This document shows, one piece after another, positions 31,461 to 44,700 of a DNA stretch of 64,000 bases; position 1 is the stretch's first letter, and each line of letters starts with the position of its first letter. The notes under the pieces are model-generated. The model did no database searches. It had not been told where the DNA came from and saw only the letters and a program-made list of their open reading frames with translations. Origin of the DNA: Isoetes taiwanensis (taxonomy: Eukaryota; Streptophyta; Lycopodiopsida; Isoetales; Isoetaceae); the NCBI GenBank assembly GCA_021234155.1, contig JAJEKV010000012.1:8334448-8398447 (forward strand). Direction: 5' to 3'. Made by a program: the position numbers and the translations under genes.

Positions 31461-31960
31461 AAGGCCATGTTAAAGTATGAAAGGCTACAGACCGCTTCCT
31501 TCCTTCCTTTTCCAAGCTCCATATATGAGCGATCACGTTTTGATGGAGGTAAGATCTTGGGTTTGGAAGCCACATTGATCAATGCATAGCCTATATTACG
31601 GTCCCAAATAACCTAGGCACTTGTCAGATCCTCTTGTGAGGCTTGGATGCAACACAAGCAAAAAGGCTCGACATTCTAATTTAATGTAGAAGCTGGTGCA
31701 ATATCCAAAGATTGTCATAGAAAAGGCCATGTTAGATTATGAAAGGCTACAGATAAAAGCAACCGAGTTTTGGTGGAGGTAAGGTTTTTGATTTGTAAAC
31801 CATATCGTTCACTGTAGAGCCCATATTGTCAATCTCAAATAACCTAGGAACTTGTCGGATCCCCTCATGAGGTCCTATCTCAATTGGATGCAACATTGGT
31901 ACATTTAAATTTAATGTAGAATATGTCATGATATCCAAAGATTGATATTCAAATATAAGT
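31461..31960 (+). repeat. Diverged tandem repeat, about 255 bp x 2, upstream of RCA
   Basis: Two direct units beginning AAGGCCATGTTA...TATGAAAGGCTACAGA at about 31461 and 31722. Both contain GGTGGAGGTAAG/GATGGAGGTAAG, AAATAACCTAGG and end near ATATCCAAAGATTG. No coding sense; perhaps part of an unclassified repeat. Confidence 0.6.
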
Positions 31961-32099
31961 TCCTGCATGCTCCCCTTAGGAACAAGTGGAATTTTAGGGT
32001 GCTCAAATATGAGCCTGCAACATTGTATCCTAGTAGCCTTCAAAATTATATCCTAGCATCGAAATGAAATATATTCCAAGAATCTAATAACCGACAAGT

Positions 32100-32508
32100 T
32101 AACTTTTGTATGCATGTTATACGTGTTGCGACCCTGAGATTTTGCAGGGGTTCTTGCACGAAATTTGAAAATACGGGGTGGCTAAATTGGGAGGGCAAAG
32201 GTGTGGTGAAGAAATAGATGGGTTTTGGTGTCAATTGATCACAAGTGGAAGCCTGGATGTACAGGGTGAAGAGGATGAGGCTGTGGATGAATAATGGGAA
32301 TGAATCAGATGGTTGTGGCCATGGGTTTGCCTCCTCACATTTACTTTGAATTATTTTTGTGGCTACTCTTCTTAGGCTCCCCAAATGTTGACACGCGTCC
32401 AAACTCCATCCGTTTGGCGCACAGTCTCGCGCGCGGTCCGCCCGGCCTTCTTAAGCCCCCCCACCCTGCGTCTCGCTCTCAAGTCTAAGCGCAGGCACCA
32501 TTTCTACA
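32100..32508 (+). promoter_or_regulatory. Presumed promoter and 5' UTR of RCA
   Basis: Sequence between the tandem repeat and the ATG. Just upstream of the coding start lies a GC-rich, pyrimidine-rich stretch (32385-32480) with ACACGCGTCC and repeated CGCGCG. I find no convincing TATA box within 100 bp of the start, so the transcription start is not assigned. Confidence 0.3.
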
Positions 32509-34511
32509 ATGGCCAACGCAGTTGCAGCTCTCCACACTTTGTCCCCAGCTCAGGTTGGTGTACCTTACCTTTCCTTTCAATTTCTCATCTTCAATTCCCA
32601 AATCCTCTCGCTTTTGCTCGCTTGCAGATGCTCACTTAAAATTTTAATCGCTCTCTTTCCAAATATATAGGATCTCGATTTTTTGTGCATTAATCCCCAG
32701 CCTGATCTCCTTATCATGGAATTTCCCCCTGCTCAAATTTGAATTATTTGATTCTTGAACTAAAGTCTTAAAATTTGTCATTTTGCTTTGATCTTGTTTA
32801 TAGTAGGAAGTCTCCATGTTGCAAAATCTGATATATGTTAGTTGATAATCTATTATGTTAAAGTTTTTATTTCAGTGCATATATGATGGCATTGTGCTGT
32901 TTTAAGCTAAACCTTGCGAACTGATGCAGGCTGTAAGCAGCAAACATATAACTTCATCCTTTTTAGGAACACCCATAAAGACTAGGACATCATTCAATGC
33001 AGCTGTGGCATATGCAGAAGGCAAGGCTCGCATTGTATGCGAAGATACAATGGCTAAAAGGGACAAGTGGTCTAGTTTAGGGACTGACACTTCAGATGAC
33101 CAGCAAGATATTGTGCGAGGCAAGGGTCTGGTGGATCCCCTCTTCCAGGGACAATGGAGTATAGGAACTCAAAAAGTTATGATGAGCAGCTGGGATTATG
33201 TTAGTCAAGGCCAGAGGACGTAAGAACTTGCTGCCATTTTAACCTTTTATAACATGTTGCACTAGCCTTTTGATTTCATATTATAATACCTCATTCCCCC
33301 GTGTTATGTATAATTCAGATACAAATTTGACGACACAAAAGATGGATATTACATTGCACCAGCCTTCATGGACAAACTGATAATTCACATTGCCAAGAAC
33401 TTCATGGACTTGCCCAACATTAAGGTTGATATTTTTTTCAAAGTTCTAGTTTATTTCCTATCTCGATTTTATAGCACAGAGTTGCCTCTTTAGGTTCCCT
33501 TGATTTTGGGTATTTGGGGAGGCAAGGGTCAAGGTAAATCATTCCAGTGTGAGCTCGTCTTCTCCAAGCTGGGAATCAGGTGCAAATATGTGATTTGAGA
33601 GTTGCTTATGAAATTTTATTATGATATAAGATGTTAACAACTATGGCCTTTTATGATGCAGCCCTATTTGCATGAGTGCTGGAGAGTTGGAAAGTGGAAA
33701 TGCAGGAGAGCCTGCTAAGTTGATCAGGCAAAGGTACCGCGAGGCCGCCGACATAATCAGAAAGAAGGGAAAGATGTGTGCACTCTTTATCAATGATCTG
33801 GATGCAGGAGTTGGACGTATGGGTGGAACAACTCAGTACACTGTCAACAACCAGATGGTGAACGCCACCTTGATGAACATTGCAGATAACCCTACAAATG
33901 TTCAGCTTCCTGGAGTATACAACCAGGAAGAAATTCCAAGGGTTCCAATTATTGTCACAGGAAATGATTTCTCAACTCTCTATGCTCCACTGATCAGAGA
34001 TGGAAGAATGGAGAAGTTTTACTGTGCACCAACAACGGAAGACAGGATCGGTGTGTGCCACGGTATCTTCAGAAATGACTATGTGCATCCAGATGATATC
34101 ACGAAGCTGGTAGACACATTTCCTGGCCAATCAATTGGTAAGTAGAACTAAATACCCAATGCAGAAGTATTATTTGCAGAAAAGGTAGTGCAGGTTTATT
34201 TATTCAATATTTTCTTCTTGTTGCAGATTTCTTTTTTGGTGCTCTGAGGAGCTCAGTGTATGATGATGAAGTGAGAAAATGGGTTGAAGGAATAGGTGTG
34301 GAGAACATTGGCAAGAAACTGGTGAACTCCAAGGATGGACCACCTCAATTCAAAGAAGCCTGCTATGACTGTTGAAAAGCTTCTGCACTATGGTTACATG
34401 CTTGAGAAGGAACAAGAGAATGTGAAAAGGGTGCAGTTGGCTGAGACATACATGTCTGAAGCTGCCCTTGGAGATGCAAACAAGGATCAAATGGAACAGG
34501 GCACTTTCTAG
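32509..34511 (+). CDS. RCA: Rubisco activase, short (beta-like) form, six exons, frame disrupted in exon 6
   Basis: Chloroplast AAA+ ATPase that remodels inhibited Rubisco. Exons: 32509-32553, 32930-33219, 33319-33424, 33494-33579, 33662-34137 and 34227-34511; all five introns are GT-AG and the phases join correctly. Start: [15 protein letters not shown], heading a Ser/Thr-rich plastid transit peptide of about 50 residues; then the conserved [17 protein letters not shown], Walker A GGKGQGKS, Walker [30 protein letters not shown] and [10 protein letters not shown]. The product would be about 428 residues and ends QGTF-TAG, without the redox-regulated Cys extension of the long isoform. Oddities: one extra base near 34355-34358 gives TGA at 34373-34375 and puts the last 45 codons ([22 protein letters not shown]...) in another frame. 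Also APTTEDR for family APTREDR, ALRSS for ALRAR, and single extra residues in IIRKKGK and DFFFGAL. Either a diverging or dying copy, or sequence error. Confidence 0.9.
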
Positions 34512-34717
34512 ATTGGACCTTTGTCCCAATTTCAGTCAATTCTATAGTTTCGAAATAAGTTACTAGAGAGGCCTTACATGTAAATGGTGTATTATCTCTT
34601 TTCTCCGCGCACCACTTGTGCAATGTTACACAAAAGTGGTTATTTATTTGTACGACGTTTTAAGGTTATTGCCATTTCAATGAAGATGACCTTTGAGGTT
34701 TCTTGGCAAAAGAAATT

Positions 34718-34723
34718 AATAAA
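34718..34723 (+). terminator. Possible polyadenylation signal of RCA
   Basis: AATAAA about 207 bp after the RCA stop; a weaker AATAAG lies near 34553. Assigned by motif and position only. Confidence 0.3.
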
Positions 34724-37700
34724 CTAGCTTTTAGGTTCATTTGGATGGTTGTGCATAGAATTTGGTCAATCTATGTCCTTAAGAGAATATCATCTCAATA
34801 TACCACCCTCATGAATACAATACATGCAACTAAGATGGTTGGTTTCACTACAGGTACCTTGTTGCGACAATCTTCAAGATATTCAAACTTGTCTAAAAGT
34901 CATTAAAGACATAGTAAAGGTTGTTACTAAAAGTTGTAAAGAACCTAAAGGTTGTTACTAAGATACTCAAACTTGTTTGTTGTCAAAGAATGTAAAGCAA
35001 CTTGGTTTGCTGGACAAAATGGGATATTGACACCAAAAGTGACCAGGACAAGAATACATTGTTTTCACTAGGTTATATAAGAAATAATGTTAATACTTAA
35101 CGGTCTTTAGCCAAAAAAAAAAAGAAAAAAAAGAAAAAGAAAATTATTTCATGCATGTCTCAAAATTGTTTTTTTTGGGTTGCAAAGGCAAACCGTTGGA
35201 GATGGAGTTGATTGAATATTATTGAGATATGTTGGTGAAGGGATGAGATTAGGAATTTCTCTACATTCCAATGGTTGGTGAAAGTTTTCTTTGTGTTACG
35301 TGGTTAGTACCAGGTGATTTGGTTTGTTGGTTATCGGATATGATGTTAGGGCGCATCCGCCATCAATGCGTGGCTGTCTGGCTCTTGTAATACACTAGAC
35401 TAAGATTAGCATCATCTTATCCCTTAATCTCCTCCAATCATAGAACCAATAATGGAGTAGCTAATTCACAAATAGAATAGATACTTCAAACTTATTTCTC
35501 AAAGGAAAGCATCCAAAAGAATCATGAATGCTATAATATTGTTCTAGATAACAAAAGGTGTGGTACACATTTCTAGTTTTGATAAGTGGACACGTATCTA
35601 AGGTTTTTATTTTAGTTTGGTTTATTCTTCATTTTCATCAATGATTTCAAAGCAATTTGGAGCATCAAATGTTTTCTTTAAAAATTAAAATGGGAGTTAG
35701 ATATTATAAACTTGTGATGAGAAAATCCCTTGATCACATCAGAACTCATTTCTTGCTAAGTAGCTAAGGCGACTGCAAGTCCTTTTAGGTATGCATACAT
35801 CATTGCTTATACATCCGGATAGGACCATGGACTTTTTCTTCTATAATAATTTTTCATGAAACAACATTTAGGGTATGGTTAGGGAAAGGGTGCTTCTGGT
35901 GGTGTTTTAGTATGTTATGGGAGATGGTTTTTTTTTTGGCTTGGAAAACAAAAAATTTAAAAACATTTCAAGATCCATGGATAACATGTTCATCTCGCAC
36001 AAATCACTTCTTTTTCTTTTCTTTTTTGTGTAAAAACCATTGCCACGTAATCACAAAGTCCAAATAGCATTCAAAATAGGTCTAACTTTTGTGCCTTATT
36101 TAAACATAGAATTTTAGCTTTCAATTATTAGACTATATCTTGTGACAAATACATTAATTAAATTGATTTTTATCGTCCTGTGAAAAATAATTGGCCTATG
36201 GGACCCGAACAAAGAATATAGCAAAGCATATTATTGCTAGGATTTAAAAAACCGCCCGGGAGGGTTGCATTTTCGCATGCCATAAATTCTTGTGATTTCC
36301 ATTGGCGGGACACAGCCCTGATATCTACCTGAACCCGAGGATTTGTAGGCTAGTGCAAGTATCTCCCCATGATTGGGATTGATATTTCTTGGATTGGTTT
36401 CTTTCAGACCTTTCTTCAAATATTGCAGGATGCGCTCCGGCCAGATCAAACATTTCCCTACGATGCTGCTGCAATATATCAAAACTTTCTTTCCTTTCTT
36501 GCAAAGACGATACTATCGTCGTGAAGACACGAGGGTAGGGATTGATGGCTTCGAAACAGTAGCTTGGAGGGAGGGTACCTTTGTAGAATGCATAGTTTAT
36601 TAAAAATAGGTCTTACTTTTAATCTCCTACTTTGAAGAGATAGTGTTGTTCAAGTTATTGAGGTACCTTGGCAAAACCATTAAGTTAGGATAAAGTTAAC
36701 TTTTTAAATGCCAGTTAAACTTAGAAGAGACCCTTATGTTAGCACCAAAGGTTAAGTTAACTTTACGTTAAGACTTTAACATAGCGAAAATTATTTAAAT
36801 CCTTTCGCACCAAAACAAGTTGGGTTATTTTTTTACAACAATGGCAAAATAAAAGGCGTAGCATATGTCTAGGTTAAGTTAATGCTAACTTAATGCTATA
36901 AACGATCTTAGATGCGCCTTGTCTCAGATTAAGGTTTTTCCTCGCTTAATGCTTCTAGCGCAAATTGAACACATGTCTCTAATTAAGTTTTCTTTTCTTT
37001 TTTGGCGCAACAGCAACCATGGGTGTCCTTATCGGAAAGCAGGCTATCCTCCATGTCCTAAAATTGATGTGAACATTTTTTATAGCCCATTAGATCTCGA
37101 TCACGAAAATGAGCGATTGAAAAATAAAGCGAACGGTACATTGGGAACGTCGCGATAACTCTCATCTTTGTCTACCCCTTTCCTTCCCTTACTTCCTTCC
37201 GTCTTTTCATTTCCCGTAGCTTCTCTTCATCCGCGATTTTTCCTGAGGTGTTTGTCTAAGTTTGGGTATGTGATTTTGTTCACTTTTTGGATGAAGCAGT
37301 TGTTTTCCTTCTTCCCTTTGAGCCAGCGTTTGCTTCGAGTTCTTTGAGCAGGAGGGACTCGTGTGACTCCTTAAGGTATAATTTAAGAATCCTCCTAGCT
37401 GCTAGAACATAAACTTGGTTTGGCTATAGTTGCATGAGGATCCTCTAATCTTGGCTAAAGTTCCTAAAATTCAAGTAAAAATTTGTAATAAACCTAAAAG
37501 GATTTAGAACTAATTGAAATTTTTATAAAAGTTGAACTAAAATTACAAAAAATCTTGTTAAAAAAGGAAATACCTTAGGAGGGCATGAAATGCTTTGGCA
37601 AATCTTTGAAATTCTTTAAAAGAAATCTCTTTATAGTTGGCTAAGTTTTCAAAATTTTTTTGAAATTTTTGTCCCTGTAAAAGTACCAAACCATAATGGT

Positions 37701-40700
37701 GGGGCAAACTTTATGAAATGGCGTTAATAGCCACTAATTTATACCTTGATAGCCTTTGCTCTTTTTCAGTGTTTCTTGAGTTGTGACTATTTTTTGGTCA
37801 GGGTTGAAGATCTGATTCTTAGGGCCAAAGGTATGAGCCAGAGTTTTGGGACATGACCAAACGGATTCCTTCATTGCATTTACCCTATTGTTTTTGAGCA
37901 AGAACATGATTTACATGACCATGGATGCCATGTCGAGCGGAAGGAGGTTCTTTGAGTCAAACTTAGATGAGTCAAATTTGAACCTTTTATAAAACCATTA
38001 ACTAATATAACTCATGCAAGGCATTAGGTTCCTGACATGTCGAGTTGGGCCCAGAACCCGTTCACCCAAGGATAAAAGCATTTGTTCTTAATTAGATTAT
38101 CGTGCTTTGTACACACCTTATAAATTTGTTGGCTTCTATTATTTTGAATGATGGATAAAGTTCAGAACTTATAGTGGATGGAAACAAATGTTGAGGGCGG
38201 ATGATTTCATTCATGGCTAAAGTTAAGTAAATGGGACTGCATTTGCCTCTTTCATGCATCTACCATTTGCACATGAATATGCCTTTATATGGGGGTTCAA
38301 AAGTTTGATATGGATCATAAAAATAACAATTCACAGAACAAGACCATATACTGACCACATCTATGGCAAGAAATATTCTTCAGAGACGGGTTCCCATTAC
38401 TCGAGAATTAGAAGCAGAACATTTGAATCAGGCTGGGATCCCAGGAGGAAGGACAATATGGGTGTTGTGAGATACTGCGTGATGAGAGGATGAGCACCAT
38501 GCCTCAAACTTGATTGCTGACCATATGCCCATGTCAGGCGGTGCTGGCGATCTTAGATGCTCGACACACACTTCGCCAGTTGCTTTCCATCACTATGGTG
38601 GCAGGAACCCATCTGCAGTTCGGCCGTCGGTTGCTCTTGAGGTGTGAGTGGTGAGCCTCTTGTTGGTTTTTCCTCTGATGAGTTTTTCATCCAGTGGTGA
38701 GGTTCATGCGGTTACATTTGAACCATATTAGATAAAATTGGGTTTATGTCTTAATTTTGGGACAAATTTCATATTGCATGTTTTTAGTAGCATATTCAAA
38801 TTCACATTCACCTCAAAATTGACGTAATATCATGTTATTTCATTATTTCTTAATATGGCACCACTGTAGCGTATTAACAAAAATTTTGCATAGTTATTCA
38901 ACTGTTAAGCACACAATGATATCACTTCTTCATCACGAGGTATAATTCGCATTTCTATTTGGAATAGTGTTTTGGAGTCCATAGTACAAACACTTTCCCT
39001 GTCTAATAAACAGATCATAGTTCTCTCATTTCTTGTCAACATCATTTTCCTGCAAATCGTTGGTCAATGATGCTGGACTATTCACCATGATTCAATATTA
39101 TCAGAATGAACTTAACCCTGTGGATATGTATCTGTCTGTTGACTTTACTACCTGGTAATTCCAGTGGGTGGAAGGTTCATAAGCATCCATGCACCGACTT
39201 TGGCCCTGTTGTTCTTGGACTACTGTTGTGGAAGGAGGAGCATATTGCTTAAGATACTCTTGATTCTGTCAAATCCTCGGCCTATGAGTCTTCCACCTAG
39301 TTTTGACTAATTCTTGAAGGATCTCTGTAGGTTGTCTTCTTCAGATAATTTGATCACTTGGATTGGTGTATTCTTTATATTGGTTCCTTTGTAGTCCAAT
39401 CCCAATTGCTTCACTTCTTGATGGGTTTAAAAGCTTTTGGATTTGGCCTAAATCATAAACGCCATTCTCATCTCGCCATATTTCCTCCTCCTCCATATAT
39501 AAATTGTCCTCTTCGGATCATCTACCCAAAAGTGGCTGCAGGCACAGGATGGCTGAGATCAAATGTAGCCGGCATCCACGGCTCTTGATCAGACGCTGGT
39601 GTTCATTAATATCAGATGATCATGTTCTTGATTATCTAACTTCTATTTACAAATAATGTCCTCCATCCTCATGGGTATGCCACATAAGAAACCTAATTAA
39701 CTCTCCCAAAACTTGTTAGGTAGAATTGGAAACATCCTGTTCTTATTTTGGCAGCTAATTATAGGATTTGCAAGGAAGGCCTTTTGGTGATCTTGAGGTT
39801 TAACCACGTGAAGTTGAAGCTCCATGTCATGAACCCATGCTTCCTAAACCTTGCCTTATGAACTTTCAATATTAGTTTATCTTAGTATATATAGTCTTTG
39901 GCCTTGTAGATCTGGTATTGTATCCATTCATAGTTCTCATTCTACAATGTCTGGACCATATCAACAATAAATGGTTTGGTCCATAATTTTGGTCAGATCT
40001 GTAAAAGTGATCTTCCATGTTTCAGTGTCTTTGGCGAGGCAGTGCTGGCGTTGTCTGTCATATATATTACACTAAATAGTTATTGGTTAATGCGGATAAA
40101 GTCCTCATCAATAACATGATCACATGATGGTTAGTCGGTCATATGGTCCTTCATAGCTAGCCGCCTCTAGCCTTTGACTAGGTTGCCGCAGGTCTTATCA
40201 AGGTCTCCTTCAACTACTTGTAGTACTTGCAAAAGTTGTTTGAAGTTACTATGGTGACATGATTGATATTTCAACCTACTAAAGCTAGGTTGGGATGGAA
40301 AATTCCCAATTCAGTGATTCTTCCAAATACTCTGCTAATATGACTCTTCTTTTCTTTTCTTATACTAATCCTTTTAGACTGCATTGAAATCAATATGTTT
40401 TCCAAATATCACATGACGGTCCTAGCAGTCTCAACAAACCATTATTTCCATGTAAGCAATCCTGTTTTTGTATTCTGAAATTGATTCATGGTCTCTTGCA
40501 TATCCATTGCCCTAGCAAAGTACTCTTGGTTTCTTTCAATGTGAAATTTCGCTACTAAAGTGTGCATGGGTCCTCCTCTGTCAGCAGTGTACTCTTGAAA
40601 GTGGCTCCTTCCTGGTGATATTAGAATTGCTTTAAATCACTCAACAACAATCGGGGCCCTAACCTTCACCATTGTCTCACGTTCCTTTCATCAACGACTG

Positions 40701-41559
40701 CTGCTGGGTGTATACGGCAGGCGGTACTTTCTCCCTTTTGCCTAGGTTTGAGACGCCTGGATCAATATCTGAACAATCATTTTTCTAACTCGACTCTGGA
40801 AAAATATAATCCTCCACAGGTGGGCATACTTATAGGCCGTACCGTTAGGAACTATCCAGTTGCTTGACATTTCGACGACATATCACCCAAACCTTGGAAC
40901 ATTTTGTGAAATTGCAGTACCAATATATCTTTCATCTTCATTGGATCTTTAACAATGTATTTCTACTTCTTGTTACTTGTTCTTCATTTATCATTTCTCT
41001 GTAGAGATTTGTTGTTTCTTCTTACTAGGAGTTGGTTTTCATTAAATCTTTCTTTCTATCTTGGGGCACCATTGACCTGACAAATTACCCTTTTAGTCAA
41101 TGGTAAGAAAAAATTATTACCATAAGATAAAAAGTCACATTACATTTATGGAATATGTAGAAATTAAATCCAGAATTTTTCAAAACAAAATTTATGGAAA
41201 TAGGTTGTCTCAATAATAACAATGAAGGCGTCATGAAATCATTTAAAACAAATTTTCCATGAAAATGGCAATTTTATCTAGTATATAAAATTTTAAATTA
41301 TCGAAAATTTGGATATGATCTGAACATATAAGCCCAATAGGCGTGAAATTTATTATCCAATAATATACAGTTATCACTTTGTGATATTTAATTTCCTTCA
41401 GAGCTAATTATTTCTGCCAAATGGATTCAATATAAGACCATTCTGTCCCAATTTTTTTTACATATGGGCAGGGTCTCGTCAAAGGGGCGATAAAGGGTTG
41501 AAAAACTCCCTCTCTTCCCCCGCTCATCGTTCCTTGCCCAATTCTTATAAATTCCGATT
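34724..41559. other. Long AT-rich intergenic region, no supported gene
   Basis: No domain recognised in any frame. Small repeats only: GATATTCAAACTTGT and GGTTGTTACTAA twice each at 34870-34980, and an A-rich tract at 35112-35144 that could be the tail of an old retroposon. ORFs at 36237-36482 (-) and 38254-38493 (+) have no recognisable content. Confidence 0.5.
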
Positions 41560-41790
41560 CGGAGGATGATGCCGATTACGAAGAGGAGGAATTGAGCTCC
41601 TCACGATTCCTCACGATTACGAAGAGGAGAGGAGGAGTTTTCGGAAGGAGATGTCTCTGAAACGTAAACCGCTGCTTGAGTTGAAAGCTTGACCCTGAAG
41701 CGAGAATGAAATCTCGGAGGAAGGAGGAGGAGGAAGAGGAGGAGGAGAGAGAAGAGGATGAGAGGAAGGTCGAGGTCGGCCGATTTTAGA
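41560..41790 (+). repeat. Purine-rich GA/GAG tract
   Basis: A strongly strand-biased stretch rich in GAGGAG, densest at 41710-41775, with CGATTACGAAGAGGAG present twice (about 41572 and 41615). A low-complexity sequence or relic of an acidic coding region; no intact frame. Confidence 0.5.
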
Positions 41791-44700
41791 ATGGTGAGAG
41801 ATGAGCAGGTTTTCCTTCTTTTTTTTTCACCTTTCTTTCTTTTCTAACACCTTTTCTTTCTTCTTTATTTCAGGGCGTGATAGTGTTGATCCCGGTGCAT
41901 CTTGTAAAACTAATTGTTACATAAAGCCTTGGGCATTGTAAAAGCCATTCTTGGCATCATGCATATCAATTTTGGATGAAATCGTAGTTTTTACCAAAAC
42001 TTTTTCTTCATGATTTTCTTCAAGCGATTTTACATACATAAAAAATATCTTTAGATGATGTTGTTTCCATTGTCTCAGTATTTCTAAATTTTGTCTCTGC
42101 ATTTGTGTAAACAAAGTCTAAGAACACTATAAATCATTCATTGATGTAAAATTTTCCTGCTCGACCTAAAGCATAATTCCCCAACTCAACAAGTCATTTT
42201 TCTTGATAATTGCTAAAATTATTTTTAATTATTCTCTAAATTTGAAATTCTTTTTTTTTCGGTAATGAATGGAATAAAATGCGTGAATTTATTGCATGAA
42301 ATGCAATATTCTCATATATACCATATACATGTCTGGGGCAAATCATGAGCGTGTTAGTCAAGCAATCAATTATTCACGTAACAACTATTCCTTTATAATC
42401 ATTTCGCTCTCAAGTTCCTACATTTCTTCCTTCCTTCATCACGATTTGCTAGTTGTAACCTGCTGTGTTTGGATCATGTCCAGCAAAAATCATTTGAGGC
42501 AGTTATGTTATCAATGTTGAATCATTTGGTTTGACAATTCCTAACTTACTAAAGACTCCGCCTTTGTTACGCTTAGCATCGTAGCAGAGGACATGGGAAC
42601 TCAAAATTAAAACCAGCGGAGGACTAAGGTCTGCGAATCGAAAACCTCGGGTCATACAGCCTCATCCTCCTTTGACCCTCGAACTCAGAGTTAGTTTCAT
42701 TTAGTTTTAGTATCCATCTCAATGGCGAGTTTTAATCCAAAGAGACAAGCTTTTATTTCAGCAGAGAGGCAGATGATAACATGAAAAGCAGAATAGTTTT
42801 CAGCTTCATACCTTCTTTATTTCAGTAAATTCTGATTTCTCTTCCTGAATTAATCATGCTAATATCTAATTTCTGTTGGAAAAAATCAGATAATATTGAA
42901 ACATGTGCAGATCATCTATTAACATGACGTGCTTCGGCGAGGGAGGAGAAAAAAGCTGTCTGAATAGATAAGTAAACTGAATAAGGCGACAATTATTTGC
43001 AGTAGCTCCCAGATGGCGGTATCGTTTCTATATAATAGGTTGCCATGACGTGCAAACAGTGTGTCCTACTTTTCTTTCGCTAAACCACGCGGGCGTGTCT
43101 CTTGAATTTCTAAGTTTATAAATAAAAGAAATATAACACGCGGTGAATCTTGTCTCCGCTCACTTCCTATTGATAGATGCCGTTGTCCATCCGGTTGGTA
43201 GCGAAGATGGTTAGGTGCATTTGGGCCAGCAATCACCGGCCCGACTCGATTCGGCTCAATCTCGATCCGGTTGAACGCTGACCGAGCACCGGTTAATTTG
43301 GAGCACGGTGCCACAACCACAGGTACTTGGATCCGTAATGTGGTGATGGCGGCGGGCTGGCGGGGCAATGATAGATCTGGGCTCTTGGGGCCCTTGCAAT
43401 CGCGGGCTGTACTCTTATCTAATCCGCCGAGAATGCGTTACGGCCATTGATGGGAAGTGAATCTCGCATCCGTCGGCTGAGATTCAAATGAGGCTAGTTT
43501 CTTAGTGGATTTGGCCTCTGTGCCGGATTTACTTGACTACCGTTATCGATGCAATGGAATGCGTCAACCAGCGGAACCTACGCGGTATTTATCGATGCAT
43601 TGGAGGTTCAACCAATGGGCGGGGAGGTGGAAGCGGGAGGGCCCGAGGAGGTGCAAATGGAGGCGGTGAGGTGGTGGGCTGACCTGGTGCCCTGGTTACG
43701 GAAGAATTCTCACCCACCGCAATGGAAATAGAGATGCTCGATAGCCCGGCTACTCGATGAAATTTATGATAATCACAGGATTTTTATGGTTTATCCGGTT
43801 TATCCCAGGTCCATGATGCAATCTTACTAATAGACCCTGCCAGTACATCCTATATATTTCCCAGTAATACATATTTAGCCATGCAACAAATGTTCAACAC
43901 TTTCTCAGCATTATCTGCAAAGTCTCTGAAAAGCACTAATAATCTTTGTATCGGACATACTTATCGGCGGAATTCCATAGCCAGTTTCTGATCGGATCGA
44001 GCAGTGATCTTGCATAATCCTACTTTCCTTTTTAAATTTTGTTAACATGAAACATTCATCTTGACAACTGCGAGAATTGCTATTGAACACCTACTGGTGA
44101 AATTAATGTTCAACAGCTATTGGAATTGAGATGAGTACGAGTTACATGGCCATTCTTGAGAAGCTGATTTGAGTCTCAGAAGCCCAGTTTATGATTGAAG
44201 GCGCTATGGAAATACGGCGGTCGGAAAATTAATTCTAAAGAAAGATTAGGTTAACTCGTTTAGGCGGGATAAATTTGTGAGATTTTAAAAACTTAATAGA
44301 AGAAGTCGGTAGACGGGTCTTACGTCATTATTATTTATCGTAATATCGAATATTTGACGCATTTTGTGTTTTCTTGAAATTAAATTTCTATTTCTCGTGC
44401 GGTGAAAAAGCTATTTCTTGGCGGCTCGGCGTATCAGCGACCTTGAGCTACCAGTACTGGCGACTCAGAATGTCTTCTAAGCGAATGGTCGAAGTGAGAG
44501 CGGAAGAAGCGGTGAAGAATCTCTAAACAAAGCTCTTCTCAAGTTTGGTGATGTGATCTGCAGAATACAGAACCTATTCAAGGTATTTAATTGCCTGAGA
44601 ATACACCTTTGTGTGGAGAGTATTATACTTGCACTTAGAGATATTTCCTTTTCATATGCTTTATTTGGTTTAATTCTTTCTTTCCTTTTACTTAATTTAA

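Noticed and set aside
41917-42114. 65-codon minus-strand ORF
   Set aside because: Lys/Gln-rich by AT-rich composition, no motif or splice context.
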